This document shows positions 1 to 7,185 of a stretch of 43,960 nt of DNA, in pieces (the first letter of the stretch is position 1; each line of letters begins with the position of its first letter). This stretch comes from an uncultured Oribacterium sp. (GTDB lineage: Bacteria > Bacillota > Clostridia > Lachnospirales > Lachnospiraceae). Under the pieces are notes generated by a model. That model had not been told where the DNA came from. It saw nothing but the letters and a program-made list of their open reading frames with translations, and ran no database searches. The stretch covers positions 1-43,960 of the forward strand of contig CABTMH010000087.1 in the NCBI GenBank assembly GCA_902485915.1. The letters are read 5' to 3'. A program made the translations under genes and the position numbers.

Positions 1-210
1 ATTAAATGTGAAGGCCGAAGCCTCTAAGTTCTTTCCGATTCAGAACTCGCTTAGCTTTGTTCTGTCCGTTGTTTTACTGCGAATAAATTCGCGCGATCTT
101 TTGATCGCTTGACCATTGCTGGTCTCTGAAAATTCTTTAGAATCTTCAGGGTCTGTGTATTAATCGATCTTTGATTTTCAAGGTTCGTTGTGCTCTCGTC
201 TCGCGACAGC
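1..210 (-). other. Probable 16S rRNA leader (start of an rRNA operon beyond the left edge)
   Basis: No protein gene is visible. Read on the minus strand, the stretch is a chain of hairpins: gacca/tggtc with a GCAA loop (111-124), gcgatc/gatcgc with a four-base loop (93-108), gcgaat/attcgc (79-92) and aggc/gcct with a UUCG loop (12-23). Two promoters lie just upstream and point into it. The phrase CTTGAAAATC near 168-182 resembles the antitermination-type sequence in Clostridia rRNA leaders and spacers. I infer a 16S leader; the rRNA gene itself is not in the window. Confidence 0.45.
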
Positions 211-216
211 TTGTAT

Positions 217-245
217 ATATTAGCAAACCGTTTCGCTTATGTCAA
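217..245 (-). promoter_or_regulatory. Promoter P2, proximal of a tandem pair
   Basis: On the minus strand there is a perfect TTGACA (240-245), a 17-base spacer and TAATAT (217-222). It reads toward the left edge into the hairpinned leader. Together with P1, about 107 bases upstream, it gives the tandem arrangement usual for rRNA operons. Confidence 0.6.
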
Positions 246-323
246 GCACTTTTTTATTTTTCTTTTTTGTCATTCGCTTGCGATGGAAGTTTATATCCGT
301 TTCGCTTGCGGCGACAGTTGCAT

Positions 324-352
324 ACTTTAACAGACGGAACAGGGCATGTCAA
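324..352 (-). promoter_or_regulatory. Promoter P1, distal of a tandem pair
   Basis: Perfect TTGACA (347-352), 17-base spacer, TAAAGT (324-329) on the minus strand. It lies just past the terminator of the flavin oxidoreductase gene, so it starts a new transcription unit running off the left edge. The stretch AAGCGAAACGG occurs downstream of P1 and again inside the P2 spacer, suggesting that the two promoters arose by duplication. Confidence 0.55.
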
Positions 353-372
353 GCGCCATTTTCACTTTTTCG

Positions 373-405
373 AAAAAAATCTCGAGGGACTGTTACTGTC
401 CCCTC
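373..405 (-). terminator. Intrinsic terminator of the flavin oxidoreductase gene
   Basis: On the minus strand, GAGGGGAC pairs with GTCCCTC (one bulged base) around a seven-base loop, followed within three bases by seven T. Two further hairpins (416-431 and 434-456) lie between it and the stop codon. Confidence 0.75.
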
Positions 406-460
406 GTCAACTGGATTCTGGCAGGAGCCAGAGGGGGGCGGCAACCACGCCCCTTCTGTT

Positions 461-1513
461 TCACTGCCCTCTGATTACATCCTGAATAATGTCTGCTACG
501 TGCTCCATCTTTGTGAGGCGTTCGACGTTCGCGCCGGCGAAGAAGAGGCCGTGCTCTACGTCGCCGAGCACGGCGTCCGTGAGAGCCTGTGTGATGCAGT
601 ATTTCGTTTCTGCCGGATTGCATACAGAGATGCAGCGGTAGCAATGGGTCGGTGCAACGCGGCCTTCCTGTTCCATGCGTCGCAGAAGCGGGGTATATAC
701 GGCGCGGCCAGGCATGCCGACAGGACTCTGAATGATATGGAGGTCTTCTGACTTCGCATTCAGAAGGACATCCTTATAGGCCTGGGAGGCGTCGCATTCA
801 TAGCTTCCGATGAAACGGGTGGCGAGCTGCACGCCAGCCGCTCCGGCCGCCTGCATTGCCCGAAAATCGTCATGGTCCCAGATACCGCCCGCTGCAAACA
901 CAGGGATCGGATGGCCTGCGGCTTCTTCAAACGGCTTCAGCGCCGAAACGAGCTCCGGGATGATGTCTTCATTACTGCGGCATCTGCCTTCCTGCAGATC
1001 CGCACGATCGAAGCCGAGATGTCCGCCGGCTTTGTATCCTTCCATCACGACGAAATCAGGATAGCGCTTATATTTCCGCTGCCACATGCGTATGATGACC
1101 GTCGCCGCCTTCGCACTCGAGACGATTGGGGCAATCAGTGCGCTTCCCTCCGGTACAAATTCCGGCAGGTTCAGTGGCAGACCGGCACCGCAGATCACGG
1201 CGTCGATGCCGGCCTTCACCGCTGTGCGGATCGCATCGCCGAACTGTCGTGTCACGACCATCGCGTTGATGGCGATGAGGCCATGCCCGCCGGCGATGTC
1301 CTTCGCCTTCCGGATCTCCTTCTCCAGCGCACGCAGATTCGCCACCTCCGGATGCTGTCTGAAATCCGGCTCGCGGAAGCCGACATCGGCTGTGCTGATG
1401 CAGCCCATGGCCCCTTCCCGGGCCACAGCGCCTGCGAGTCCCCCCAGCGACACGCCGACGCCCATCCCGCCCTGTAAAAGCGGCACCATCAGTTCCTTCG
1501 TTCCCAGTTTCAT
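461..1513 (-). CDS. NAD(P)H-dependent flavin oxidoreductase, nitronate monooxygenase family
   Basis: 350 residues, an FMN-binding TIM-barrel oxidoreductase of the nitronate monooxygenase / FabK / 2-nitropropane dioxygenase family. The family N-terminus with PLLQGGMGVG and an alanine/glycine-rich first strand is visible, and AGGHLGF near residue 163 carries the histidine used as catalytic base in nitronate monooxygenases. The last 60 residues hold a cysteine cluster (HCYRCISVCNPAETKYC) that is not part of the basic barrel and could bind a metal or an Fe-S cluster. The start is set by an AGGAG site eight bases upstream. The gene is monocistronic, with its own promoter, operator and terminator. 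Substrate is unknown: nitronate oxidation and enoyl-ACP reduction are both possible for this family, and no fatty acid genes are adjacent. Confidence 0.9.
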   Translation of the reverse strand: MKLGTKELMVPLLQGGMGVGVSLGGLAGAVAREGAMGCISTADVGFREPDFRQHPEVANLRALEKEIRKAKDIAGGHGLIAINAMVVTRQFGDAIRTAVKAGIDAVICGAGLPLNLPEFVPEGSALIAPIVSSAKAATVIIRMWQRKYKRYPDFVVMEGYKAGGHLGFDRADLQEGRCRSNEDIIPELVSALKPFEEAAGHPIPVFAAGGIWDHDDFRAMQAAGAAGVQLATRFIGSYECDASQAYKDVLLNAKSEDLHIIQSPVGMPGRAVYTPLLRRMEQEGRVAPTHCYRCISVCNPAETKYCITQALTDAVLGDVEHGLFFAGANVERLTKMEHVADIIQDVIRGQ

Positions 1514-1543
1514 CTTTTCTCCTGTAAAAGCCTTGAATATTTT

Positions 1544-1561
1544 AGTTAAATTTATTTAACT
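1544..1561. promoter_or_regulatory. 18-bp palindromic operator, MarR-like geometry
   Basis: AGTTAAAT-TT-ATTTAACT is a perfect inverted repeat (8-2-8). It covers roughly +1 to +17 of the transcript predicted from the promoter at 1567-1595, where a bound repressor would block initiation. The AT-rich 8-2-8 form suits a MarR-type dimer, but no regulator gene is adjacent. Confidence 0.6.
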
Positions 1562-1566
1562 TTATC

Positions 1567-1595
1567 ATCATAATGGAGCTCACTTCGATTGTCAA
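1567..1595 (-). promoter_or_regulatory. Promoter of the flavin oxidoreductase gene
   Basis: Minus-strand TTGACA (1590-1595), 17-base spacer, TATGAT (1567-1572). This is one of the best sigma-A matches in the window, and it runs directly into the palindrome at 1544-1561. Confidence 0.75.
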
Positions 1596-1643
1596 GACAC
1601 CGAAGGTGATACGGTTCGTTCTGTCTTCTGTTTCTCTGCACGC

Positions 1644-1674
1644 AAAAAGGCAGCGGAGTCTCCTCCACTGCCTT
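1644..1674 (-). terminator. Terminator of the OPT-PqqD operon
   Basis: AAGGCAGTGGAG / CTCCGCTGCCTT on the minus strand with one G-U pair and a four-base loop, followed by TTTTTGCG. It lies 16 bases after the pqqD-like stop codon. Confidence 0.8.
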
Positions 1675-1690
1675 CAGAACATATTCTGTT

Positions 1691-2071
1691 TTATCTCGCA
1701 TCCGGCTTCAGCCAGAAGATGAAGTCATAGCTTTCGACGATTTCAAAGAATTTCAGCAGACGCTCATAGAGAGGCTCTGCCTTCTCTCCGAAGTGTGCAC
1801 GGACCGCCTGTGCGATGCCCGCCACGTTCGTCTTTCCATCCAGCTGCTGCCAGATATAGCTTCCTGTTTCATCCAGATGGACATAGGAGATGCGCGGTTT
1901 CCGGAAGAGCTTCTGCATGATGGTATTCATCGCACCCCTGTTCTCGATGCTGAGGGTCACGAGTCCATCCTCGCCCACCTTCCACTCTTTGATTTTCTGA
2001 GAGATCACCGGTACATAGCTGTTATACAGTGCGATGGTCTCGTCTTTACTAAGCTTCGGCTTTTTACTCAT
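1691..2071 (-). CDS. PqqD-like peptide chaperone domain protein
   Basis: 126 residues from the start chosen here. An AAGGA site seven bases before ATG at 2071 supports this start over an upstream in-frame ATG at 2104 that lies inside the transporter gene. The centre shows the PqqD signature: a leucine/threonine-glycine turn (HLDETGSYIWQQLDG), then helices ending in FFEIVESYDFIFW. PqqD domains bind the leader of a ribosomal peptide and present it to a modifying enzyme. Here the protein sits ten bases downstream of an OPT-family peptide transporter, with no precursor or radical SAM gene next to it. A role in delivering a peptide or transporter segment is inference; the fold assignment is fairly firm. 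Confidence 0.8.
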   Translation of the reverse strand: MSKKPKLSKDETIALYNSYVPVISQKIKEWKVGEDGLVTLSIENRGAMNTIMQKLFRKPRISYVHLDETGSYIWQQLDGKTNVAGIAQAVRAHFGEKAEPLYERLLKFFEIVESYDFIFWLKPDAR

Positions 2072-2081
2072 AGAGAATTCC

Positions 2082-4001
2082 TTATGCGTTCTTTCTGCCA
2101 CCAAGTGTGAACTTGAACACGAGAAGAATCATCACCGCAAATACGACAGCAGAAGCGATGTTGCCAGCGCCTGCACTGAGGTTCAGTACACCTGCCATGT
2201 TGATCTTATCAGATACACCGATCACAGCGAGAATCGCCAGAACGATGCCGACGAGACCCTCACCAGCGATCATACCGGAGCAGTAAAGCACGCCACGGTT
2301 AGTGACTCTGTTCTGCTCCTGCTCGGAAGCATACTTCTTGCGGTCGAAGTACAGACGAACGAGACCGCCGATCATGATGCATGCACTGAGCTGGGTTGGG
2401 AGATAAACACCGATTGCAAACGGAAGTACCGGGATACCGAGTATCTCGACGACGCAGGCAAGAACGACGCCTGTGATGACGAGACCCCACGGAAGCTTAC
2501 CGCCCATAACGCCCTCGACGATCATCTTCATAAGGGTCGCCTGCGGTGCACCGAGCTGCTCAGAGCCGAAGCCCCAGGCTGCATCGAGAAGGTACAGGAC
2601 ACCGCCGATGGCGATGGCGGATACGACGGTACCGATAATCTCACCATACTGCTGCTTGATCGGTGTCGCACCTACGAGGTAACCGGTCTTCAGATCCTGT
2701 GAAGTATCGCCGGCGATCGCTGCTACGATACAGATCACCGTACCGATGGCGATCGCTGCCTTCATACCTGCTGCGCCGTCTGCGCCGGTCGCCTTCAGAA
2801 TGATGGTAGAGAACAGAAGTGTCGCAATCGCCATACCGGATACCGGGTTGTTGGAAGAACCAACGATACCAACCATCCGGGATGAAACGGCTGCAAAGAA
2901 GAAACCGAAGACAGCGATCAGGACTGCGCCGCCGATGCCAACCGGAATCTGCGGAAGGACACCAGTCAGAACGATGAGAACGGCGAGACAGATCACAACC
3001 ACCTTCATGCTGATGTTCCGATCCGTACGAAGCTCACTTTCACCCTGACCACCCGCGAGTGCCTTCATGGAATCACGGAAGGTGGTCACGATCATCGGAA
3101 GTGACTTGATGAGGGAGATGATACCACCGGTTGCCAGTGCACCGGCACCGATGTAGCGGATATAGCTTCCCCAGATGGCGCTTACACCACCCTGTGCAAA
3201 CATCTCACCGATCGGCGCTGTGCCAGGATACAGCACGGCGTCTGAACCGAACATAACGATCAGCGGAATCAGCATCATCCAGGAGATGATACCACCGCAG
3301 AACATATAGGAAGAAATCTTCGGTCCGCAGATATAACCTACAGAGAAGACCGCCGGATAGATCTGGGTACCCATCTGGCCCTTGAAGCTGCCGAGACCGG
3401 TACTCGGTGTGTTGATCTCACTCGGAACGAGGCCGAGACCATCGATGACGAACTTAAAAACAGCAGAAATCCCGAGACCCGCAAATACGACGGAAGCGGA
3501 ATCGCCGCCCTTCTCACCAGCGAGCAGAACCTCTGCACAGGCCTGACCCTCCGGATACGGAAGTGTGCCGTGCTCCTTTACGATCAGTGCATTACGAAGC
3601 GGCACCATGAAGAAGACACCGAGAAGACCACCGATGAGGCAGATAATCATGATCTCTACGAGATTCGGCTTCTCCATGATACCATCCTTCGCCCACAGGA
3701 ACATCGCCGGAAGCGTGAAGATCGCACCGGCAGCCAGTGATTCACCAGCGGAACCCACGGTCTGAACGAAGTTGTTCTCGAGAATAGAATCACGACGAAG
3801 AATCTTACGGATGACACCCATCGAGATAACGGCTGCCGGGATCGAAGCAGATACGGTCATACCAACTCGTAATCCCAGGTAAGCATTGGCTGCACCAAAG
3901 ATCACGGCGAGAATGGCACCCATAATGATCGAGAAAACGGTCATTTCAGGAACGATCTTCTCAGCCGGGATAAATGGCTTGAACTGTTCTTTGTTATCCA
4001 T
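2082..4001 (-). CDS. OPT family oligopeptide transporter
   Basis: 639 residues, almost entirely hydrophobic, with about 15-16 predicted membrane helices. It matches the bacterial OPT branch, which imports peptides or metal-peptide complexes across the cytoplasmic membrane by ion symport. The N-terminus (KIVPEMTVFSIIMGAILAVI) and segments such as NAYLGLRVGMTVSASIPAA and GTLPYPEGQACAEVL are characteristic. A GGGGG ribosome binding site lies eight bases before the ATG, and a good extended -10 promoter lies just upstream. It is the first gene of a two-gene operon with the PqqD-like protein. The substrate cannot be read from the sequence. Confidence 0.92.
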   Translation of the reverse strand: MDNKEQFKPFIPAEKIVPEMTVFSIIMGAILAVIFGAANAYLGLRVGMTVSASIPAAVISMGVIRKILRRDSILENNFVQTVGSAGESLAAGAIFTLPAMFLWAKDGIMEKPNLVEIMIICLIGGLLGVFFMVPLRNALIVKEHGTLPYPEGQACAEVLLAGEKGGDSASVVFAGLGISAVFKFVIDGLGLVPSEINTPSTGLGSFKGQMGTQIYPAVFSVGYICGPKISSYMFCGGIISWMMLIPLIVMFGSDAVLYPGTAPIGEMFAQGGVSAIWGSYIRYIGAGALATGGIISLIKSLPMIVTTFRDSMKALAGGQGESELRTDRNISMKVVVICLAVLIVLTGVLPQIPVGIGGAVLIAVFGFFFAAVSSRMVGIVGSSNNPVSGMAIATLLFSTIILKATGADGAAGMKAAIAIGTVICIVAAIAGDTSQDLKTGYLVGATPIKQQYGEIIGTVVSAIAIGGVLYLLDAAWGFGSEQLGAPQATLMKMIVEGVMGGKLPWGLVITGVVLACVVEILGIPVLPFAIGVYLPTQLSACIMIGGLVRLYFDRKKYASEQEQNRVTNRGVLYCSGMIAGEGLVGIVLAILAVIGVSDKINMAGVLNLSAGAGNIASAVVFAVMILLVFKFTLGGRKNA

Positions 4002-4035
4002 TTGATAACCCCCTAATAAAAAAATATCACGGCTA

Positions 4036-4063
4036 ATTATAGCACATATAACTTCTATTACAA
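4036..4063 (-). promoter_or_regulatory. Promoter of the OPT-PqqD operon
   Basis: Minus-strand TTGTAA (4058-4063), 16-base spacer ending in TGC, then a perfect TATAAT (4036-4041). The TG one base before the -10 makes it an extended -10 promoter. It leaves a leader of about 28 bases. Confidence 0.7.
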
Positions 4064-4130
4064 TCGATTTAAATTTTTAATGTCGGAAAGTGTTACAATT
4101 CAACGTGATAACGCGATACAGTTTCTGCTG

Positions 4131-4193
4131 CAAAAGCAAAAGAGAGGGCAGGCCACAGAAGCGATGTATTCTCCGACTTCTGCGGCCTGCCCT
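4131..4193 (-). terminator. Terminator of tex
   Basis: A 17-bp stem (AGGGCAGGCCGCAGAAG on the minus strand with one G-U pair) around a 15-base loop, followed by a broken T-run. It starts 18 bases after the tex stop codon. Confidence 0.8.
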
Positions 4194-4211
4194 GCAGGAC
4201 TCAACTGATGT

Positions 4212-6389
4212 TTACCGATGCTGCTCGACGCCCTTCATCGTGAGGGAAATCTTTTTCCGTGTCTTATCCACCGACAGTACCCGGACACGGACGATGTCGC
4301 CGACCTTTACGACGTCGAGCGGATGCTTCACAAACCGATCTGCGAGCTGCGAGATATGCACAAGTCCATCCTGGTGCACACCGATATCGACGAACGCGCC
4401 GAAATCCACGATATTGCGAACGGTTCCATGAAGCTCCATCTCCGGCTTCAGATCGTCGAAATCGAGCACATCCGAGCGAAGCACCGGTGCCGGTACATCT
4501 TCCCGAGGGTCACGTCCCGGCCGGATCAGCTCCTGCACGATATCCTCGAGCGTATAGACACCCACCTGCAGCTGCTCTGCCAGTGCCGGAATCGAGCTCT
4601 TCGCAGACTGCAGCTTCGCCGCCAGCTGCGCATTTTTCCCGCTCCGAAAATCCTCCTCCGTATATCCCATCGATGTGAGAAGTGCCTTCGCAACAGCATA
4701 GCTTTCCGGATGCACCGCTGTGTTATCCAGCGCTTCCTTTCCATTCCGTATCCGCAGGAAGCCGGCGCACTGCTCGTATGCCTTCGGACCGAGCTTCGCC
4801 ACCTTCAGGAGCTCCTTCCGGGAAGTAAAGGCGCCCTTCTCCTCGCGGTAGGCGACGATGTTTCGTGCGATGGTCTTATTGATGCCCGACACATACGACA
4901 GGAGCGCGAAGCTTGCGGTGTTTACATCGACACCGACGCTGTTGACGCTATCCTCGACGACACTCGACAGCTGCTCACTCAGCTTCGTCTGGTTCATATC
5001 ATGCTGATACTGTCCGACACCGATCGACTTCGGATCGATCTTCACAAGTTCGGCCAGCGGATCCTGCAGCCGACGTGCCATCGAGGTCGCCGAGCGCTGC
5101 CCTACATCGAAATTCGGGAACTCCTCTGTCGCAAGTGCGGACGCAGAATAGACAGACGCACCCGCCTCGTTCACGATCACATACTGCACCGGCAGATGAT
5201 CCTTCTTTATATAATCCGCGATGATCTGCTCTGATTCACGGGAGGCTGTACCGTTGCCGAGCGAAATCACGTCCACATGATACTTTCGGATCAGGGCTTC
5301 GATGCTTCGCATCGCCTCCTCCACGTGGTTCTGCGGTGCCGTCGGGAAAACCACCGTCGTATCCAGCACCTTTCCGGTCGGATCCACCACCGCGATCTTA
5401 CAGCCGGTACGAAAAGCCGGATCCCAGCCCAGTACTGTCTTTCCGCTCAGCGGGGCCTGCATCAGCAGCTGCCGCAGATTCTCACGGAAGACCTGAATCG
5501 CTCCATCCTCTGCCCGATCCGTCAGGTCATTTCGGATCTCCGTCTCGATCGACGGCCCGATCAGCCGCTTATAGGCATCGGCACAGGCCTCACGAATATA
5601 CGGCGCACTCGACGGGTGCTGTTCTGCGCCCATCTTCTGCGCCATAAAGTGAAGGATCTCTGTCTCCGGCACCTCCAGCCGGATGCTGAGGATCTTTTCC
5701 TTTTCACCACGATTCAGTGCCAGCACACGATGACCCGGAATCTTACGAATCGGCTCTGAATATGCATAGTAGTTATCATATACGCTGTGTTCCGCAGCCT
5801 GCTGCTTCGTCCGGGCAGCGGATACGATGCAGCCCTCCTCCACACTCTTCCGGCGGATCCATGCACGCAGCGCTGCACTATCGGACATCGTCTCTGCGAT
5901 GATATCCTCTGCGCCCTGGATCGCCGCCTTCACATCCGGTACTTCATGCTCCGGATCGACATACTTCTCCGCCTCCACCGGAACCGCCGGCTTCCCCTGC
6001 CCCGAGAGAATGTAAAGCGCCAGCGGTTCCAGGCCACGCTCACGGGCGATCATCGCACGGGTGCGACGCTTCGGCTTATATGGACGATAGATATCCTCGA
6101 GCTTCACCGCCGTCTCCGCTTCCTCGATTTCCTTCCGCAGGGCAGCCGTCAGCTTTCCCTGCTCCTCGATCGATGCGAGAATCGTCTCCTTCCGCTCCTC
6201 CAGGTTCCGAAGATAACGCAGACGCTCATCGAAGGCACGCAGCACGTCATCGTGCATCGCACCCGTCGCCTCCTTGCGGTAACGTGCGATAAACGGGATC
6301 GTATTTCCCTCATCGATCAGTCGGATGACCGCCTCCGTCTGCCAGGTTTTCAGTCCGAGCTCATGCGTGATTTTCTCTACTATTTTCAT
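4212..6389 (-). CDS. tex: Tex-like RNA-binding transcription accessory protein
   Basis: 725 residues, the full length of the Tex family, cytoplasmic nucleic-acid-binding proteins related to the Spt6 core. An N-terminal helical domain (DIYRPYKPKRRTRAMIARE) is followed by a YqgF/RNase H-like domain around residues 310-440 (VLGWDPAFRTGCKIAVVD). Helix-hairpin-helix repeats follow at about 490-560 (SYVSGINKTIARNIVAYRE), then a C-terminal S1 domain at about 645-720 (GTVRNIVDFGAFVDIGVHQ). An AAAGG site nine bases before the ATG supports the start. It appears monocistronic, with its own terminator. Tex is thought to act in transcription or RNA surveillance; the exact role is unsettled even in well-studied bacteria. 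Confidence 0.95.
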   Translation of the reverse strand: MKIVEKITHELGLKTWQTEAVIRLIDEGNTIPFIARYRKEATGAMHDDVLRAFDERLRYLRNLEERKETILASIEEQGKLTAALRKEIEEAETAVKLEDIYRPYKPKRRTRAMIARERGLEPLALYILSGQGKPAVPVEAEKYVDPEHEVPDVKAAIQGAEDIIAETMSDSAALRAWIRRKSVEEGCIVSAARTKQQAAEHSVYDNYYAYSEPIRKIPGHRVLALNRGEKEKILSIRLEVPETEILHFMAQKMGAEQHPSSAPYIREACADAYKRLIGPSIETEIRNDLTDRAEDGAIQVFRENLRQLLMQAPLSGKTVLGWDPAFRTGCKIAVVDPTGKVLDTTVVFPTAPQNHVEEAMRSIEALIRKYHVDVISLGNGTASRESEQIIADYIKKDHLPVQYVIVNEAGASVYSASALATEEFPNFDVGQRSATSMARRLQDPLAELVKIDPKSIGVGQYQHDMNQTKLSEQLSSVVEDSVNSVGVDVNTASFALLSYVSGINKTIARNIVAYREEKGAFTSRKELLKVAKLGPKAYEQCAGFLRIRNGKEALDNTAVHPESYAVAKALLTSMGYTEEDFRSGKNAQLAAKLQSAKSSIPALAEQLQVGVYTLEDIVQELIRPGRDPREDVPAPVLRSDVLDFDDLKPEMELHGTVRNIVDFGAFVDIGVHQDGLVHISQLADRFVKHPLDVVKVGDIVRVRVLSVDKTRKKISLTMKGVEQHR

Positions 6390-6474
6390 ATATAAAAACC
6401 TTTCTCACTTTTCCGAAGGCGGCTCCCGACAGCCTCTCTCTCCAGCTGCCACCATGATCCCGCCCTCATTTTTC

Positions 6475-6513
6475 TGTTATAATGACGCGCTTTCTGGCAC
6501 GGACATTATAACA
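6475..6513. repeat. Inverted repeat upstream of tex containing two facing -10 boxes
   Basis: TGTTATAATG (6475-6484) and its exact reverse complement (6504-6513) flank a 19-base spacer. Each arm contains TATAAT read inward, so the right arm could serve as -10 for tex (minus strand) and the left arm for a short plus-strand transcript. The -35 partners are weak. The roughly 220-base stretch between tex and the small-gene terminator holds nothing else I can identify. Confidence 0.4.
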
Positions 6514-6606
6514 TAATTTTCCTTCGCGCTTAAATCATCTTCTCCTGAGGACAGCGTCTCAGATACAGACGCAGCATCAGCATCCCGCAGTTTCTCCATC
6601 CCTCTA

Positions 6607-6653
6607 AAAACAGAACGCGCCCATCACTGCACTTTTTCATGCAGCGATGGACG
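6607..6653 (-). terminator. Terminator of the small membrane protein gene
   Basis: A 14-bp minus-strand stem (CGTCCATCGCTGCA with TGCAGTGATGGGCG, two G-U pairs) around an eight-base loop, followed by TTCTGTTTTTAG. It is about 60 bases after the stop codon of the small gene. Confidence 0.7.
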
Positions 6654-6713
6654 CGTATAGAATATATGATGCAGCATCCGCTGGTTTTCCTGCCGAAACC
6701 TGCCGATGTCTTC

Positions 6714-6947
6714 TCAGACCGTATCCGCCAGTCTGGACTCCACGATCCGTCCCATGCGTCTGTAAAATGCTGCGCGATGACGCTGGCGCGCACGCTCCCG
6801 GTCGATCTCATACAGCAGATACACACTGCCCGCGCTCAGGACATAACCGATCCAGCGCACCTGGTGGAACTCACACAGGGATGCCATCACGCCCATCCCT
6901 AAAATAATCATCGCTACCAGCTCGAACGTTTTCAGATTAATTCTCAT
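6714..6947 (-). CDS. Small membrane protein of unknown function (77 aa)
   Basis: I do not recognise the family. From the ATG at 6947, set by an AGGAGG site eight bases upstream, it encodes 77 residues: a short polar start, two hydrophobic helices at about residues 10-27 (LVAMIILGMGVMASLC) and 34-49, then an arginine-rich tail (DRERARQRHRAAFYRRMGR). The tail would lie on the cytoplasmic face by the positive-inside rule. The gene stands alone, with a strong promoter overlapped by a dyad and its own terminator, so it is a real and probably regulated unit. An upstream in-frame ATG at 6968 has no ribosome binding site. Confidence 0.7.
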   Translation of the reverse strand: MRINLKTFELVAMIILGMGVMASLCEFHQVRWIGYVLSAGSVYLLYEIDRERARQRHRAAFYRRMGRIVESRLADTV

Positions 6948-6976
6948 GTGCTCTGCCTCCTTCATCAACTGTCCAC

Positions 6977-7005
6977 ATCATAACACGGTACGTTTGTTTT
7001 GTAAA
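6977..7005 (-). promoter_or_regulatory. Promoter of the small membrane protein gene
   Basis: Minus-strand TTTACA (7000-7005), 17-base spacer, TATGAT (6977-6982). The -35 box lies inside the palindrome at 6998-7019. Confidence 0.7.
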
Positions 7006-7025
7006 CAGCTGTTTGCAAATATTTG
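6998..7025. promoter_or_regulatory. Operator dyad over the small-gene promoter
   Basis: TTTGTAAACAG / CTGTTTGCAAA is a 22-bp palindrome with one mismatch (6998-7019), abutted by a perfect 10-bp palindrome CAAATATTTG (7016-7025). It covers the -35 box, so a bound protein would repress. The form suits a TetR-type dimer; no regulator gene is nearby. Confidence 0.55.
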
Positions 7026-7115
7026 TTCTATAAATGTATGTTTGCCTTACAAGTATAAAGATAGCATGCAGGTATGCAAAAAATTGCACATCCGCATGCT
7101 TTTACGTAAGATACT

Positions 7116-7143
7116 GAAAAACCGGTGGTATCGCCACCGGTTT
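7116..7143 (-). terminator. Terminator of the scfA-scfB-decarboxylase operon
   Basis: Perfect 10-bp stem AAACCGGTGG / CCACCGGTTT with a five-base loop, followed by T-rich sequence on the minus strand. It starts about 40 bases after the decarboxylase stop codon. Confidence 0.85.
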
Positions 7144-7185
7144 ACAGCCTGTTTATATGTTTTTACCACAGACAGCAGGAGCGCT

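Noticed and set aside
6530..6826. 98-codon minus-strand open frame between tex and the small membrane protein
   Set aside because: It overlaps the 3' end of the small gene in another frame and reads through that gene's terminator hairpin; no ribosome binding site.
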